This document shows, in pieces, positions 45,801 through 55,164 of a stretch of 64,000 nucleotides of DNA (positions are counted from its first letter, which is position 1; the number at the start of each line of letters is the position of its first letter). Below the pieces are notes generated by a model, which was not told where the DNA came from, searched no databases, and worked only from the letters and a program-made list of their open reading frames with translations. Position numbers and translations under genes: made by a program. This DNA is from Listeria innocua (GTDB lineage: Bacteria > Bacillota > Bacilli > Lactobacillales > Listeriaceae): contig NZ_CP117229.1 in NCBI RefSeq assembly GCF_028596125.1, positions 2,340,001 through 2,404,000 of the forward strand, read 5' to 3'.

Positions 45801-46847
45801 TTATTTCAAAAGGGTATTACTCCCTTTTAAAAGCGATTTTGCTGCTCCTTCATCCGTGATTAAAATCGTATTTTTTGGAGCGCTTTTCATATACGACTTG
45901 ATTGCTTTGGCTTTTGATGTACCGCCTGCAACAGCGATAATGTGCGGGATTTGCGCTAAGTCTTCGAACTGAAGACCGAATGTAGGAACCTTATGTACAA
46001 CCTCGCCTTGTTCATCAAAATAATAACCAAATGCTTCACCAACAGCTTTACGACGGATGATTTTTTCAAGTACATCTTCGCCGGTATGTCTGCGTTTCGC
46101 CATCGCGAGCGCATCACCTATGCCTAAAATAATAGCATTTGCGGATTGTACTAATCGTAAGCCTTCTTGAATTGCCGGCTCTTTCAGTAAAGAACGATAG
46201 GCTTCTTCGCCAAGTTGTTCTGGTACATAGAGAACACGGTGTTTTGTGTTTGTCTTTGTTGCCATCTTATCACAAATTGTATTCGCTTGATTGTCAAGGT
46301 CTTCACCAATACCTCCACGACCGGGAACGAAAAGTAGTTCTCTGCCTTTTGCGAAATCAGTTGTCATCATTTCGGCAACAGTTGCCATTGTAGAGCCGCC
46401 CATAACTGCGACGATGTTTCTTTTTTCGGTGAGTGCCATGTCTAATTGTTCTACCGCCACACGTCCCATTTCTTCGCGGACCCATGGTGTATCATCGCTA
46501 TCACCTTGCACTACCAAGCATTTTTTGATTTGCAATTTTTTCGCTAATTGTTCTTCCATTGAATGTAACCCTGAAAGCTGGTTCATGACATTTTCTAAAT
46601 CACGAAAAACTACCAAGCCTTCTTTTGTAACGGTCATTCCGGAAGAAGCAATTTCTACTAAACCTTGTGCTTTCAAAAATTCTACTTCGCCGCGCAGGAC
46701 TCGTTCACTCATGCCTAACATTCCGGCGAGTGTTCGTCTTCCTACTGGTTCAGAAAAATATATCGAGCGTAGGATTTGATAGCGTTTTTGCATAATCATT
46801 AAAACGTCGGGCAATAACTTTTTCTGAATGTTAATTAAGTCTGACAT
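45801..46847 (-). CDS. cggR: CggR, central glycolytic genes repressor
   Basis: A 348-aa SorC/DeoR-family repressor. An N-terminal helix-turn-helix (VGRRTLAGMLGMSERVLRGEVEFLKAQG) is followed by a sugar-binding domain with GDSDDTPWVREEMGR, VMGGSTMATVAEMM, FVPGRGGIGED and AVAGGTSKAKAI. In B. subtilis fructose-1,6-bisphosphate relieves repression of the gap operon. ATG 46847 has GAGGAG 9 bases upstream; the longer frame to 46886 would translate the operator. Confidence 0.95.
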   Translation of the reverse strand: MSDLINIQKKLLPDVLMIMQKRYQILRSIYFSEPVGRRTLAGMLGMSERVLRGEVEFLKAQGLVEIASSGMTVTKEGLVVFRDLENVMNQLSGLHSMEEQLAKKLQIKKCLVVQGDSDDTPWVREEMGRVAVEQLDMALTEKRNIVAVMGGSTMATVAEMMTTDFAKGRELLFVPGRGGIGEDLDNQANTICDKMATKTNTKHRVLYVPEQLGEEAYRSLLKEPAIQEGLRLVQSANAIILGIGDALAMAKRRHTGEDVLEKIIRRKAVGEAFGYYFDEQGEVVHKVPTFGLQFEDLAQIPHIIAVAGGTSKAKAIKSYMKSAPKNTILITDEGAAKSLLKGSNTLLK

Positions 46848-46868
46848 TTTTAATTGCTCCTCATCTTT

Positions 46869-46905
46869 GGACGCTTTACGACCCACTTAGTCATCTGGCG
46901 TCCCG
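46869..46905 (-). promoter_or_regulatory. CggR operator
   Basis: Minus strand CGGGAC-N6-TGACTA-AG-TGGGTC-N6-CGTCC, a 20-base direct repeat with the same spacing as the B. subtilis operator CGGGACN6TGTCATAG-CGGGACN6TGTCC. It ends 21 bases before the cggR ATG. Confidence 0.8.
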
Positions 46906-47239
46906 TTAGAACTAAAAAAAGTAGAGATAGAGGTTTTTACAACTTTCAAGACTATTAAACTAGCTACTTCAGCTTGTTAACAAAGTGTCTCTCAATGTGA
47001 TTTTTACCCCTTCTCTTTCTGCTTACGCTGGTGAATCTTTTTTTAATGTTCTTTAACTACCCTACGTTCCCTATTCTAACAGTCTTGGCACAAATCTTCA
47101 AGTGTTAAGTGGGACATTTATGAAATATTCACCTGAAATTTACAATTAAGTTTTAAAATGTAAACTTCTAACTAGGCTATACTAGTTGTTTTCCACGTCT
47201 ATTAAAAATGAAACATGCTCTTGCTGATTTTTTTATTTT
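46906..47239. other. Promoter region of the cggR-gap operon
   Basis: This AT-rich stretch, on the minus strand, should hold the operon promoter. I see weak -35/-10 pairs (for example TTGTTA followed 18 bases later by TTTAAT near 46945-46985) but none decisive, and no ORF with a ribosome site. Confidence 0.4.
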
Positions 47240-47296
47240 AAAAAGACATTTTTTGTCCCACAGCCTAGTTGTGAGGCAAAAAATGTCTTTTAAAAT
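47240..47296 (-). terminator. sigL terminator
   Basis: Long inverted repeat AAAAGACATTTTTTG / CAAAAAATGTCTTTT around a CAGCCTAGTTGTG loop, after sigL. Confidence 0.75.
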
Positions 47297-48633
47297 CTTT
47301 TTCTTTTGGAAGATGATGGAATATTTAACTCCAAGCGATATTTAGCGATAGCTCTTCTTGAAACTTGAATTTCTTTTTCTGCGAGCATATCAACTATTTT
47401 TTGATCTGAAAGTGGTTTTAGTTTGTCTTCTGCTGCTACGAATTCTTGTACTAGTTTTTTAATCGTTGTACTGGAGATGTCGCCAACATTTTCGTTTTCC
47501 GAAGATTTTTTCTGTAAACCAGATGCAAAAAAGCGTTTTAGTTCGTACACGCCGGTATTTGTTTCCATATATTTGCCATTTACCGCACGACTTACAGTAG
47601 ACTCATGCACCCCAAGTTCTTCTGCCACTTCTTTTAAAGTTAGGGGTTGTAAATGGGCTGAATTGTCGAGAAAATAGGCTTTTTGGTGACTTACGATTGC
47701 CTCACCAACTCTTTGTAATGTATTTTCCCGTTGTTCAATTCCTTTTTTTATCCAATCAAATTCACCCGCTTTTTCACGGAGAAATTGGGCCACGTCTTTT
47801 TCTTCTGTTGCTCGCATTGTTTCATAATAAGCCTCTTGGAACCTGACTTGTGGTAGAAATTGTTTTGCCAAAGATACTGTGAATTCATTTCCATGTTGGA
47901 GTAAAATTAAGTCTGGTACTACATACTGGACACGTTCTGACTCAAACTCAGAGCCAGGTTTAGGATTTAATGTTTGGATGTAATCGGAAACTTCTTGAAT
48001 ATCTTGCAAGCTTACATCCATTTCTGAGGCGATTTTCTTCCATTTTTTCTCCGCGAATTCCGTGAAGAATTTTTGGATGACATCGTAAGCAATATATGGA
48101 GCATCAGGCGAACGTTCGATTTGTAGTAAAATACATTCTCTCGCATCCCTCGCTCCCACGCCAGCAGGTTCCATCCCTTGTAAAATTTCAAGTCCTTCTA
48201 AAACACTGGAATCGTCCATCAGAAGTGCTGCACTGACGTCTTTTAAATCTATTTGTAAATAACCATTGTCATTTAAACTTTCTATTAAATATAAAACAAT
48301 AATTTTTTGGGTTTGCGTTACATCCATTAAATGCAACTGTTCTTTTAGCGCATCGGCCAACGTCAGCTTATTATCGGCTATTTGTTCTAACCAATCTGTA
48401 TCATCAGAGCTTCCAGAGCTTTTACGGCTACTATAGGAAAAATCTGTTGCAAAATCCGAGCCTGGAATCACTTCTATTAATGGGTTCTCGAGTGCTTTAT
48501 CTTCTAAAAATGCCACTAAATCAGCTGTCGCAAATTGAAGCATAGCAATAGACTGTGACAATTGTTGCGTCATATTTAATTTCAGCGATTGTTTTTGTTG
48601 TTGCTTTTGGACGAAATTAGATTCTAAACGCAC
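47290..48633 (-). CDS. sigL: Sigma-54 factor (SigL/RpoN)
   Basis: A 447-aa sigma-54. Region I is Gln/Leu-rich (QKQQQKQSLKLNMTQQLSQSIAMLQ), followed by a core-binding domain, the HTH LKEVAEELGVHESTVSRAVNGKY and the RpoN box (VSRRAIAKYRLELNIPSS), which reads the -24 element. It needs bacterial enhancer-binding activators such as LevR- or ManR-type proteins in Listeria PTS control. The Listeria position, next to cggR, is as expected. Confidence 0.96.
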   Translation of the reverse strand: MRLESNFVQKQQQKQSLKLNMTQQLSQSIAMLQFATADLVAFLEDKALENPLIEVIPGSDFATDFSYSSRKSSGSSDDTDWLEQIADNKLTLADALKEQLHLMDVTQTQKIIVLYLIESLNDNGYLQIDLKDVSAALLMDDSSVLEGLEILQGMEPAGVGARDARECILLQIERSPDAPYIAYDVIQKFFTEFAEKKWKKIASEMDVSLQDIQEVSDYIQTLNPKPGSEFESERVQYVVPDLILLQHGNEFTVSLAKQFLPQVRFQEAYYETMRATEEKDVAQFLREKAGEFDWIKKGIEQRENTLQRVGEAIVSHQKAYFLDNSAHLQPLTLKEVAEELGVHESTVSRAVNGKYMETNTGVYELKRFFASGLQKKSSENENVGDISSTTIKKLVQEFVAAEDKLKPLSDQKIVDMLAEKEIQVSRRAIAKYRLELNIPSSSKRKRF

Positions 48634-48744
48634 ATTAAAACCTCCATTAAAAATCAGTCTGATACTACTACCAAACTGGATTATATTCCATTTCTAGTCT
48701 TCATTATAACATGCCATTTTTCAAAATACAGCACATTATATTTG

Positions 48745-49728
<984 letters not shown>

Positions 49729-49788
49729 TTAGATACATCTATTATATACCTTTCAGAGGAATAGACAAGAAGTTTATTTAGGACATTA

Positions 49789-51951
49789 TTATTTTGTCAT
49801 TTTATGTTGTTTACCTGGCCAAAATGCCCATTTTCCAAGGAGTACGGTAATTGATGGAACAAGGAATGGACGAACGATAAATGTGTCTAGTAATACACCA
49901 ATCGCAGTAATTAAACCGAATTGTACTAATAGCTGGATTGGCAGCGTGGTTAAAACACAAAACGTTCCCGCTAAAATTAAACCTGCGGAAGTGATGACCC
50001 CACCAGTTTGACCAACACCTTCTGTAATGGCTTTTCGAAGTGGCATTGTCTTACTGTTTTTCCAAATACTAGAAATCATAAAGATATTGTAATCTTCCCC
50101 GAGTGCCACAATAAAGACAAAGGCATATAGTGGAATCAAGCCAGAAATAGCCTCTACTCCCATTGCATAATGGATAATGACCCAACCAAGTCCAAGTGCT
50201 CCAACGAATGAAAGTAGAACTGTTGCCACTAAGTAAAGCATTGCTGTAATCGAACGTAAATAACAAAGTAGTAAAATGGCAATTAAGGTAATCACGAGTG
50301 GGATAATCACTTTTTCATCATGCTGTGTCACTGCCCGGTCATCATATTGTGTTGCTGTTTGGCCGGCTATATAAACATCATTGCCTTTATCAGCAGCGGC
50401 GCGAACTTTTGGTACGACATCCATTGCTTCATTGCTGTAAGGATTGTCTTTCAAAATAAGTGTGTATTTTTGGTACCCCTTGCTTCGTTCTGGCCCAGTA
50501 ACCGAAGCTACTCCATCCACATTTTCAAGCGAACTTTTCATTGATTCTTTGGAATTAACAACCACTTCCATTGGTGCGAGCATACCCGCACCAAAATGAT
50601 CACTAATTAGTGTGAAACCTTCTCGAGATGGCATGTCTTCTGGGAATGTCGAAAGTGTATCATACGTATATTTGACTTGAGTCGTGAAAATTCCACAGCC
50701 AATTAGAATGATTAAAGTAATAATCAAAATACGCACAGGATGTTTTGCAGACATTTCACCAATTTTATGCCAAAAACGGTTTTCTTTGTGGTGTTTCGGT
50801 GTTTTCCCTTTTTTCTTTGCACGGGCTTCTTCCATTTCTATTGTTCTTGGGATAAATGGCCAGAATGAAACACGACCAAATAAGCCAAGTAGCGCTGGTA
50901 CAAGTGTTAACGAAGAAATCATCATAATGAAAATCGCCAAACTAAAAGGTACGGCAAAGTTATGGAACGAACCGTATTCGGCAGCTAAAAGTAGAAGTAA
51001 CGCCGCCATAACAGTCAAGCCACTAAGCGCAATTGCCCCCGCTGTCCCACTAAAAGCTTCTTTAAATGCTTGGAAACGATTTTTTTCAGTGTGTAAATGG
51101 CTTCGGAATCTAGCAATCAAGAATAAACAGTAATCTGTTCCGGCACCAAATAGTAATACGGTCATTATCGAGAGCCCTTGTGAACCGTATGTGATAATCC
51201 CTTCTTTTGCGAGTAATCCAAGAATCGGCGTAATTACTAAATAAGCAAACCCTACTGCAATCAAAGGAATTAATGCCAAAATTGGCGAACGATAAATAAC
51301 TAATAAAAAGACTAGAACAAGCAGAACCGTCCCAATTAACAGGGAAACATCTGCGTCTTTAAATAATCCACTCGCATCCACACTGATACCAGCTGGCCCA
51401 GTTGTCCAAGCAACTAGTGTGTCATCAGCTGACACTTTCTTCGCAAAAGGATCTTCGCCAATCGTTTCTTTAGCAGTTGTTTCGAGTTGTTTAAAGCTCT
51501 CAGCTAGTTGATCTGACGTCGCACTATCTTTCATAATAACGGTTTGAATAAAAGTGGTCCCATCTTTAGAAACTTGTTGTTTTAACGCAACTGGTGGCAT
51601 TTTATCATATGGAACTGCCATTTTTTGGAAGTCAACTGGGTTTTTAGTTAATTCTTTGCTGTATTTTTGAATATTAGCTAAATCTGCTGTTGTTAAGCCA
51701 GTTGAACGATACCAAGTAATAAGTGCGGGCGTCCCGTCTGTCCCAGCAAATTTATCATCAATTAGTTTTTGAGCAACTACTGAAGGCTCTGAACTAGGTA
51801 AATCTTTCGCTGCATCGTCTTTGTAATCAGCAGCTTTTGGAAAGAAAAACTGTAAAATTATAATAGCGATAATCCATATACCTAGTGTTATAAATCGACC
51901 TTTCTTGCCACCTACAAAACTGGCTATTTTACTTAAAAATCCATCTTTCAT
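49789..51951 (-). CDS. MmpL-type RND transporter
   Basis: A 720-aa protein with about 12 membrane helices in two MMPL halves, each with a large extracytoplasmic loop after the first helix. The motif GAGTDYCLFLIARFRSHL (and VALGEDYNIFMISSI in the second half) holds the proton-relay Asp-Tyr pair of MmpL/YdfJ proteins. It likely exports a lipid or hydrophobic compound. ATG 51951 follows AAGGGGG; the frame to 52023 lacks a site. The TetR gene lies 78 bases upstream in the same direction and is its likely regulator. Confidence 0.9.
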   Translation of the reverse strand: MKDGFLSKIASFVGGKKGRFITLGIWIIAIIILQFFFPKAADYKDDAAKDLPSSEPSVVAQKLIDDKFAGTDGTPALITWYRSTGLTTADLANIQKYSKELTKNPVDFQKMAVPYDKMPPVALKQQVSKDGTTFIQTVIMKDSATSDQLAESFKQLETTAKETIGEDPFAKKVSADDTLVAWTTGPAGISVDASGLFKDADVSLLIGTVLLVLVFLLVIYRSPILALIPLIAVGFAYLVITPILGLLAKEGIITYGSQGLSIMTVLLFGAGTDYCLFLIARFRSHLHTEKNRFQAFKEAFSGTAGAIALSGLTVMAALLLLLAAEYGSFHNFAVPFSLAIFIMMISSLTLVPALLGLFGRVSFWPFIPRTIEMEEARAKKKGKTPKHHKENRFWHKIGEMSAKHPVRILIITLIILIGCGIFTTQVKYTYDTLSTFPEDMPSREGFTLISDHFGAGMLAPMEVVVNSKESMKSSLENVDGVASVTGPERSKGYQKYTLILKDNPYSNEAMDVVPKVRAAADKGNDVYIAGQTATQYDDRAVTQHDEKVIIPLVITLIAILLLCYLRSITAMLYLVATVLLSFVGALGLGWVIIHYAMGVEAISGLIPLYAFVFIVALGEDYNIFMISSIWKNSKTMPLRKAITEGVGQTGGVITSAGLILAGTFCVLTTLPIQLLVQFGLITAIGVLLDTFIVRPFLVPSITVLLGKWAFWPGKQHKMTK

Positions 51952-52029
51952 TATAAATCCCCCTTTAGTTTGCTTATTTTTTCGTTTATCAAATGATAAG
52001 TGAAACACCAAAAAAAGAAGCACGCTAAA

Positions 52030-52641
52030 TTATACCTCTTTTTTACAAATACCAAACATCATTAAATTGATTAATTCATCGATTTGTTCTGTAGTCGTTT
52101 GTTTTTGCGCGAAACTACCTTTACCAGAAAACAGTGGGCTAATAGTTGACAAGCAGTATCGTGCGGCCGTTTCAGCACTGACACCTGCGCGCAACTCTCC
52201 TGCATTTTCTAAGCGCTCAAAAAATTGTTGAAACGGCATTAAATATGTTTGTTGCCATAACTTATATAGTAAAAACTGATTTTCCGGCTTCATTTCATTA
52301 AGAATATCGTGAATCATTAGTAAAATATTAGTCGGATGTTCTTCAATTAACATAATCAACATATCATGTAACTGTTCTTCTTTCGGCTTATTCAATTGTA
52401 AAATCGGATGCATTTCCACCTGAATATTCTGCGTCAGTTCACGAACTACTTCAATATAAAGTGATTCTTTATCTTCAAAATGATGATAAAGTGCTGGTTG
52501 GGTAATTTTGGCGATTTTAGCAATTTCTCTTGTTGACACTGCCCGGTAACCTTTTTCCATGAATAAATCCCGCGCTGTGTCGAGAATTTTTCTTCTTGTT
52601 ATTCCTAGTTCTTCTGCCCGAGTTCGTTTCTTTTCCATCAT
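52030..52641 (-). CDS. TetR-family regulator
   Basis: A 203-aa protein with the N-terminal TetR helix-turn-helix (RRKILDTARDLFMEKGYRAVSTREIAKIAKITQPALYHHFEDKESLYIEVV) and a helical ligand-binding domain. It probably represses the adjacent MmpL gene in response to a hydrophobic ligand. ATG 52641 (MMEKKRT) is preceded by AAAGGTGGGG. The preceding gene ends 13 bases upstream. Confidence 0.88.
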   Translation of the reverse strand: MMEKKRTRAEELGITRRKILDTARDLFMEKGYRAVSTREIAKIAKITQPALYHHFEDKESLYIEVVRELTQNIQVEMHPILQLNKPKEEQLHDMLIMLIEEHPTNILLMIHDILNEMKPENQFLLYKLWQQTYLMPFQQFFERLENAGELRAGVSAETAARYCLSTISPLFSGKGSFAQKQTTTEQIDELINLMMFGICKKEV

Positions 52642-52654
52642 TACCCCACCTTTC

Positions 52655-53053
52655 TCATTTGTTTGTAGTAAGTAGTTGTATGTTTTTATCAATTAATTTT
52701 TGTAAAGTTTCTTTGTGCCATTTCCGTCCTAGAACTCGTTTACTTACAAGATATTTTCCTTCTTCTAGTTCGCCGTCCTCTGTTACCGCACGGATAAATA
52801 AACGGTACACCAATTTCTTTTTAACTAGCGCAATTTGTTGAATCGTTTTTGCATCTAAAAAGTGCATTTCTGCGTCACTTAATTTGAAAACAAATGTAAA
52901 AATCCCAGCTTCCGTAAAGGCTAAAATAAGCGAGTGGCGTCCTCGCATATGAGGTCCTGCATATAAAAAATCAATTGTTTGAACGTTCAAATGATTATCT
53001 TCACTATATGTTCTTACTTCTTTTTCTAACCGTTCTTTCAAACTAGCAGCCAA
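52655..53053 (-). CDS. Conserved hypothetical protein (132 aa)
   Basis: A soluble alpha/beta protein without signal or membrane helix: an N-terminal helix, beta-rich middle (TIDFLYAGPHMRGRHSLILAFTEAGIFTFVFKL) and basic C-terminal helix. I do not recognise the family; the beta content and length resemble PH-like small domains, but that is a guess. It lies 13 bases upstream of the tetR gene in the same direction, probably in one operon with tetR and mmpL. GGAGGCGC precedes the ATG. Confidence 0.7.
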   Translation of the reverse strand: MAASLKERLEKEVRTYSEDNHLNVQTIDFLYAGPHMRGRHSLILAFTEAGIFTFVFKLSDAEMHFLDAKTIQQIALVKKKLVYRLFIRAVTEDGELEEGKYLVSKRVLGRKWHKETLQKLIDKNIQLLTTNK

Positions 53054-53243
53054 AATAAGCGCCTCCCTTGCTGATTTATATTTTACCAGAAAATGCTGGG
53101 TTGAAGTAGACTAATTTTAGCAGAAAGTTAAATAAGGTATTTATCTCTTCTACTAAACATGGTAATATCAATCTTGGCATTTAAAAAGTTAGTATAAACG
53201 TTATTGCGATTATATAAATATTAAAAAGGAAGTTGGTAAGAGA

Positions 53244-53579
53244 ATGGAAGAACAGCACATCATTGAAACACGAAACGGGAGAACATCATTTTTCGATGGA
53301 GGTTTACTGCAATATATTGGTTGGACAATACTTGGCACTTTGGTGACGATTTGTACCATTGGGATTTGCTATCCATGGGCTTTATGCATGGTTTATGGTT
53401 GGAAAATTAATCATACTGTTATCGAAGGCAAACGTTTGAAATTCCAAGGATCAGCCTTTGGACTTTTTGGACATTGGATTAAATGGTTACTTCTAACTAT
53501 TATTACTATCGGAATTTATGGTTTCTGGGTTTTTATTAAGTTAGAAGATTGGAAAGTAAAAAATACGATTTTTAAATAA
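53244..53579 (+). CDS. DUF898-like small membrane protein
   Basis: A 111-aa protein with two strongly hydrophobic hairpins (GWTILGTLVTICTIGICYPWALCM and WIKWLLLTIITIGIYGFWVFI) and a WKINHTVIEGKRLKFQGSAFGLFG loop, matching DUF898/YjgN-type proteins. Probably a membrane protein of unknown role. AAGGAAGT precedes the ATG. Divergent from the 132-aa gene; a strong terminator follows. Confidence 0.8.
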   Translation: MEEQHIIETRNGRTSFFDGGLLQYIGWTILGTLVTICTIGICYPWALCMVYGWKINHTVIEGKRLKFQGSAFGLFGHWIKWLLLTIITIGIYGFWVFIKLEDWKVKNTIFK

Positions 53580-53587
53580 AAAATAAA

Positions 53588-53631
53588 AACATCTTACAAA
53601 TGAGCTTTCGCCAATTGTGAGATGTTTTTTT
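53588..53631 (+). terminator. Terminator of the DUF898-like gene
   Basis: AACATCTTACAA / TTGTGAGATGTT stem and T7 run; the T run abuts the first copy of the tRNA-derived 15-bp repeat. Confidence 0.85.
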
Positions 53632-53644
53632 ATGCCCTCGGAGG
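53630..53644. repeat. attachment-site-like copy of tRNA-Arg 3' end
   Basis: TTATGCCCTCGGAGG is identical to 54970-54984, which includes the last 12 nt of tRNA-Arg(CCG) plus three flanking bases. Downstream it diverges (ACAATG versus GAATCG). Direct duplication of a tRNA 3' end 1340 bp from the intact tRNA is the classical footprint of site-specific integration. Confidence 0.65.
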
Positions 53645-53723
53645 ACAATGTCGCCTTTTTTAAATATAATGAAATCAAGAGTTAAAGCTTATATAATAAT
53701 GTACTACAATCAATAATATACGA

Positions 53724-53894
53724 TTACTTTTTTATTTCCTCTTTTTTCTTTTTAGCTAATGGATAGATTGCTGAAATATAACAGATAGTTCCTACAATTA
53801 CTACAAAAAAACTAAATGTCTTCATGAATAACAATACCGAACTTAGCAGTACTATGTAAAATATTGTATATCCAATTAATCTTTTGTAATTCAT
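53724..53894 (-). CDS. Small membrane protein (56 aa), immunity-like position
   Basis: The product (MNYKRLIGYTIFYIVLLSSV...AKKKKEEIKK) has two hydrophobic segments (about residues 6-23 and 28-45) and a lysine-rich cytoplasmic tail. ATG 53894 comes one base after the stop of the 163-aa secreted protein, with GAGGAG 5 bases upstream, so translation is coupled. The pairing of a secreted protein with a tiny basic membrane protein recalls bacteriocin/immunity gene pairs, but no family is recognised. Confidence 0.65.
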   Translation of the reverse strand: MNYKRLIGYTIFYIVLLSSVLLFMKTFSFFVVIVGTICYISAIYPLAKKKKEEIKK

Positions 53895-53895
53895 T

Positions 53896-54387
53896 TTATC
53901 TCCTCACTTTTTGTATCGTTGATTGAACTGGACCCTTCCAAGTAGTTTTACTATTTGAAAATTCATCAATAACTTTATAGTAATGATACTTACTATCTGA
54001 TCTTTTGTAAATCGTTTGTTTCATGTACTTATATTGCTTGAATGGTGTAGGTGCAAGCACACCAGCTACTGCTTTCGCAACTGCATTTCCCAGAGGTATT
54101 TTAGCGAATCCACCGACATAAATTGCTTGATACATCTTATTTACTCCAAGAGAGTTCAAGTTCACTACTACACTAGACACATATTTAAACTTAGACCCAC
54201 CAGACTCCGTTTGATTAGCAAATAACATCATTTTTGGAGCTGGAGTTAAATCTACACCCAAATTTGTTTCAGGAGTAGTTTCTTCGGAAATTATTGGTTT
54301 CTCACTCTCATTTGCAGATGAAACTACTGGCGCAAAATTACCAAAAACTAAGCAAGCAGATAAAGCAACAACAAGATGTTTTTTCAT
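53896..54387 (-). CDS. Secreted protein of unknown function (163 aa)
   Basis: The signal peptide (MKKHLVVALSACLVFGNFAPVVSSA, cleavage near residue 25) is followed by an acidic Thr/Pro/Glu linker and a basic C-terminal domain with a Gly/Ala-rich hydrophobic patch (YVGGFAKIPLGNAVAKAVAGVL) and a Tyr/Lys-rich end. A promoter TTGATG-17-TAACAT and GGGAGAGGG precede the start. No anchor. I do not recognise the family. The acidic leader followed by a cationic, glycine-rich segment would suit a secreted antimicrobial protein, but this is inference. It lies within the tRNA-Arg-bounded segment. Confidence 0.7.
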   Translation of the reverse strand: MKKHLVVALSACLVFGNFAPVVSSANESEKPIISEETTPETNLGVDLTPAPKMMLFANQTESGGSKFKYVSSVVVNLNSLGVNKMYQAIYVGGFAKIPLGNAVAKAVAGVLAPTPFKQYKYMKQTIYKRSDSKYHYYKVIDEFSNSKTTWKGPVQSTIQKVRR

Positions 54388-54524
54388 TTTCCCTCTCCCT
54401 TTATGTAATAGATTATGTTACGAAAAAAATTCTAACACATCAACATAATGTATAACCAAAAATGTAATGAAATGTCCGATTCTTGTCATGAACGACCAAA
54501 AATGAGAGTTATTTAGATTTATTA

Positions 54525-54583
54525 TTACACAATTCGTGTAACATTGTATTTTTAGTCATAAATCTTTACACAATACGAGTTAC
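54525..54583. promoter_or_regulatory. Pair of operator-like 18-bp repeats
   Basis: TTACACAATTCGTGTAAC (54525-54542) and TTACACAATACGAGTTAC (54566-54583) match at 15 of 18 positions and start 41 bases apart, about four helical turns. The first is a palindrome (TTACAC/GTGTAA). They lie 140-200 bases upstream of the secreted 163-aa gene and suggest cooperative regulator binding; no regulator is encoded nearby. Confidence 0.5.
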
Positions 54584-54915
54584 TATTCACTATTTATGCA
54601 TTTTAATTTCCATCTGACACAAAAAATACATATTCGCTCATAATATACACTGAATTTTATATAAAATCTCTTTATTTATTTAATTATTTCTCACATTTTT
54701 TTAATACCTAAGTGAATAAATTAGTATAATTATTCAACAATTCTAAAAATTACTGACTCTTAATAAATCTACGTGAAACGATAATCTCATAAATGCTTTT
54801 TGTACCTAGTAATATCATTCAGATTAGGGGGCATAATACTACAGAAACCTACTCGCCTCTAATTGATGAATAAGATTAATGAAATTTAAAATTTTTTGTA
54901 ATTTATTTGAACTTC
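54584..54915. other. AT-rich gap without genes
   Basis: No ORF with a ribosome site on either strand and no RNA-like fold that I can support. Base composition is lower in GC than the flanks, consistent with acquired DNA. Confidence 0.45.
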
Positions 54916-54967
54916 ACAAAACAAAAAGCGCTATAAACATTGTATTACCAAAGTTTATAGCGCTTTA
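54916..54967 (-). terminator. tRNA-Arg terminator
   Basis: AAAGCGCTATAAAC / GTTTATAGCGCTTT stem with TTTTTG tail on the minus strand, immediately 3' of the tRNA. Confidence 0.85.
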
Positions 54968-54969
54968 AC

Positions 54970-54984
54970 TTATGCCCTCGGAGG
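54970..54984. repeat. tRNA-side copy of the 15-bp attachment-like repeat
   Basis: TTATGCCCTCGGAGG within and beside the 3' end of tRNA-Arg; see the matching copy at 53630-53644. Confidence 0.65.
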
Positions 54985-55044
54985 GAATCGAACCCCCATT
55001 TTAAGAACCGGAATCTTACGTGCTATCCGTTGCACCACGAGGGC
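54973..55044 (-). tRNA. tRNA-Arg (anticodon CCG)
   Basis: A 72-nt cloverleaf: acceptor GCCCTCG/CGAGGGC with discriminator A, anticodon stem TAAGA/TCTTA around loop TTCCGGT (anticodon CCG), T-arm with TTCGATT loop. CCA not encoded. A tRNA-Arg gene is the known attachment site of Listeria phage PSA, probably this one. Confidence 0.95.
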
Positions 55045-55124
55045 TTTATGTACAAAGAAAATGTTTACCGTACGAATAATAATTATAGCGAAATTCGTAT
55101 GTTTTTACAAGCTTTATTTTGAAT

Positions 55125-55161
55125 GAAGAAGCCAGCGCATCCTAAGATTCGCTGGCTTCAA
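55125..55161 (-). terminator. LPMO terminator
   Basis: GAAGCCAGCGAAT / GCGCTGGCTTC stem with T-rich tail after the LPMO stop. Confidence 0.8.
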
Positions 55162-55164
55162 TAG

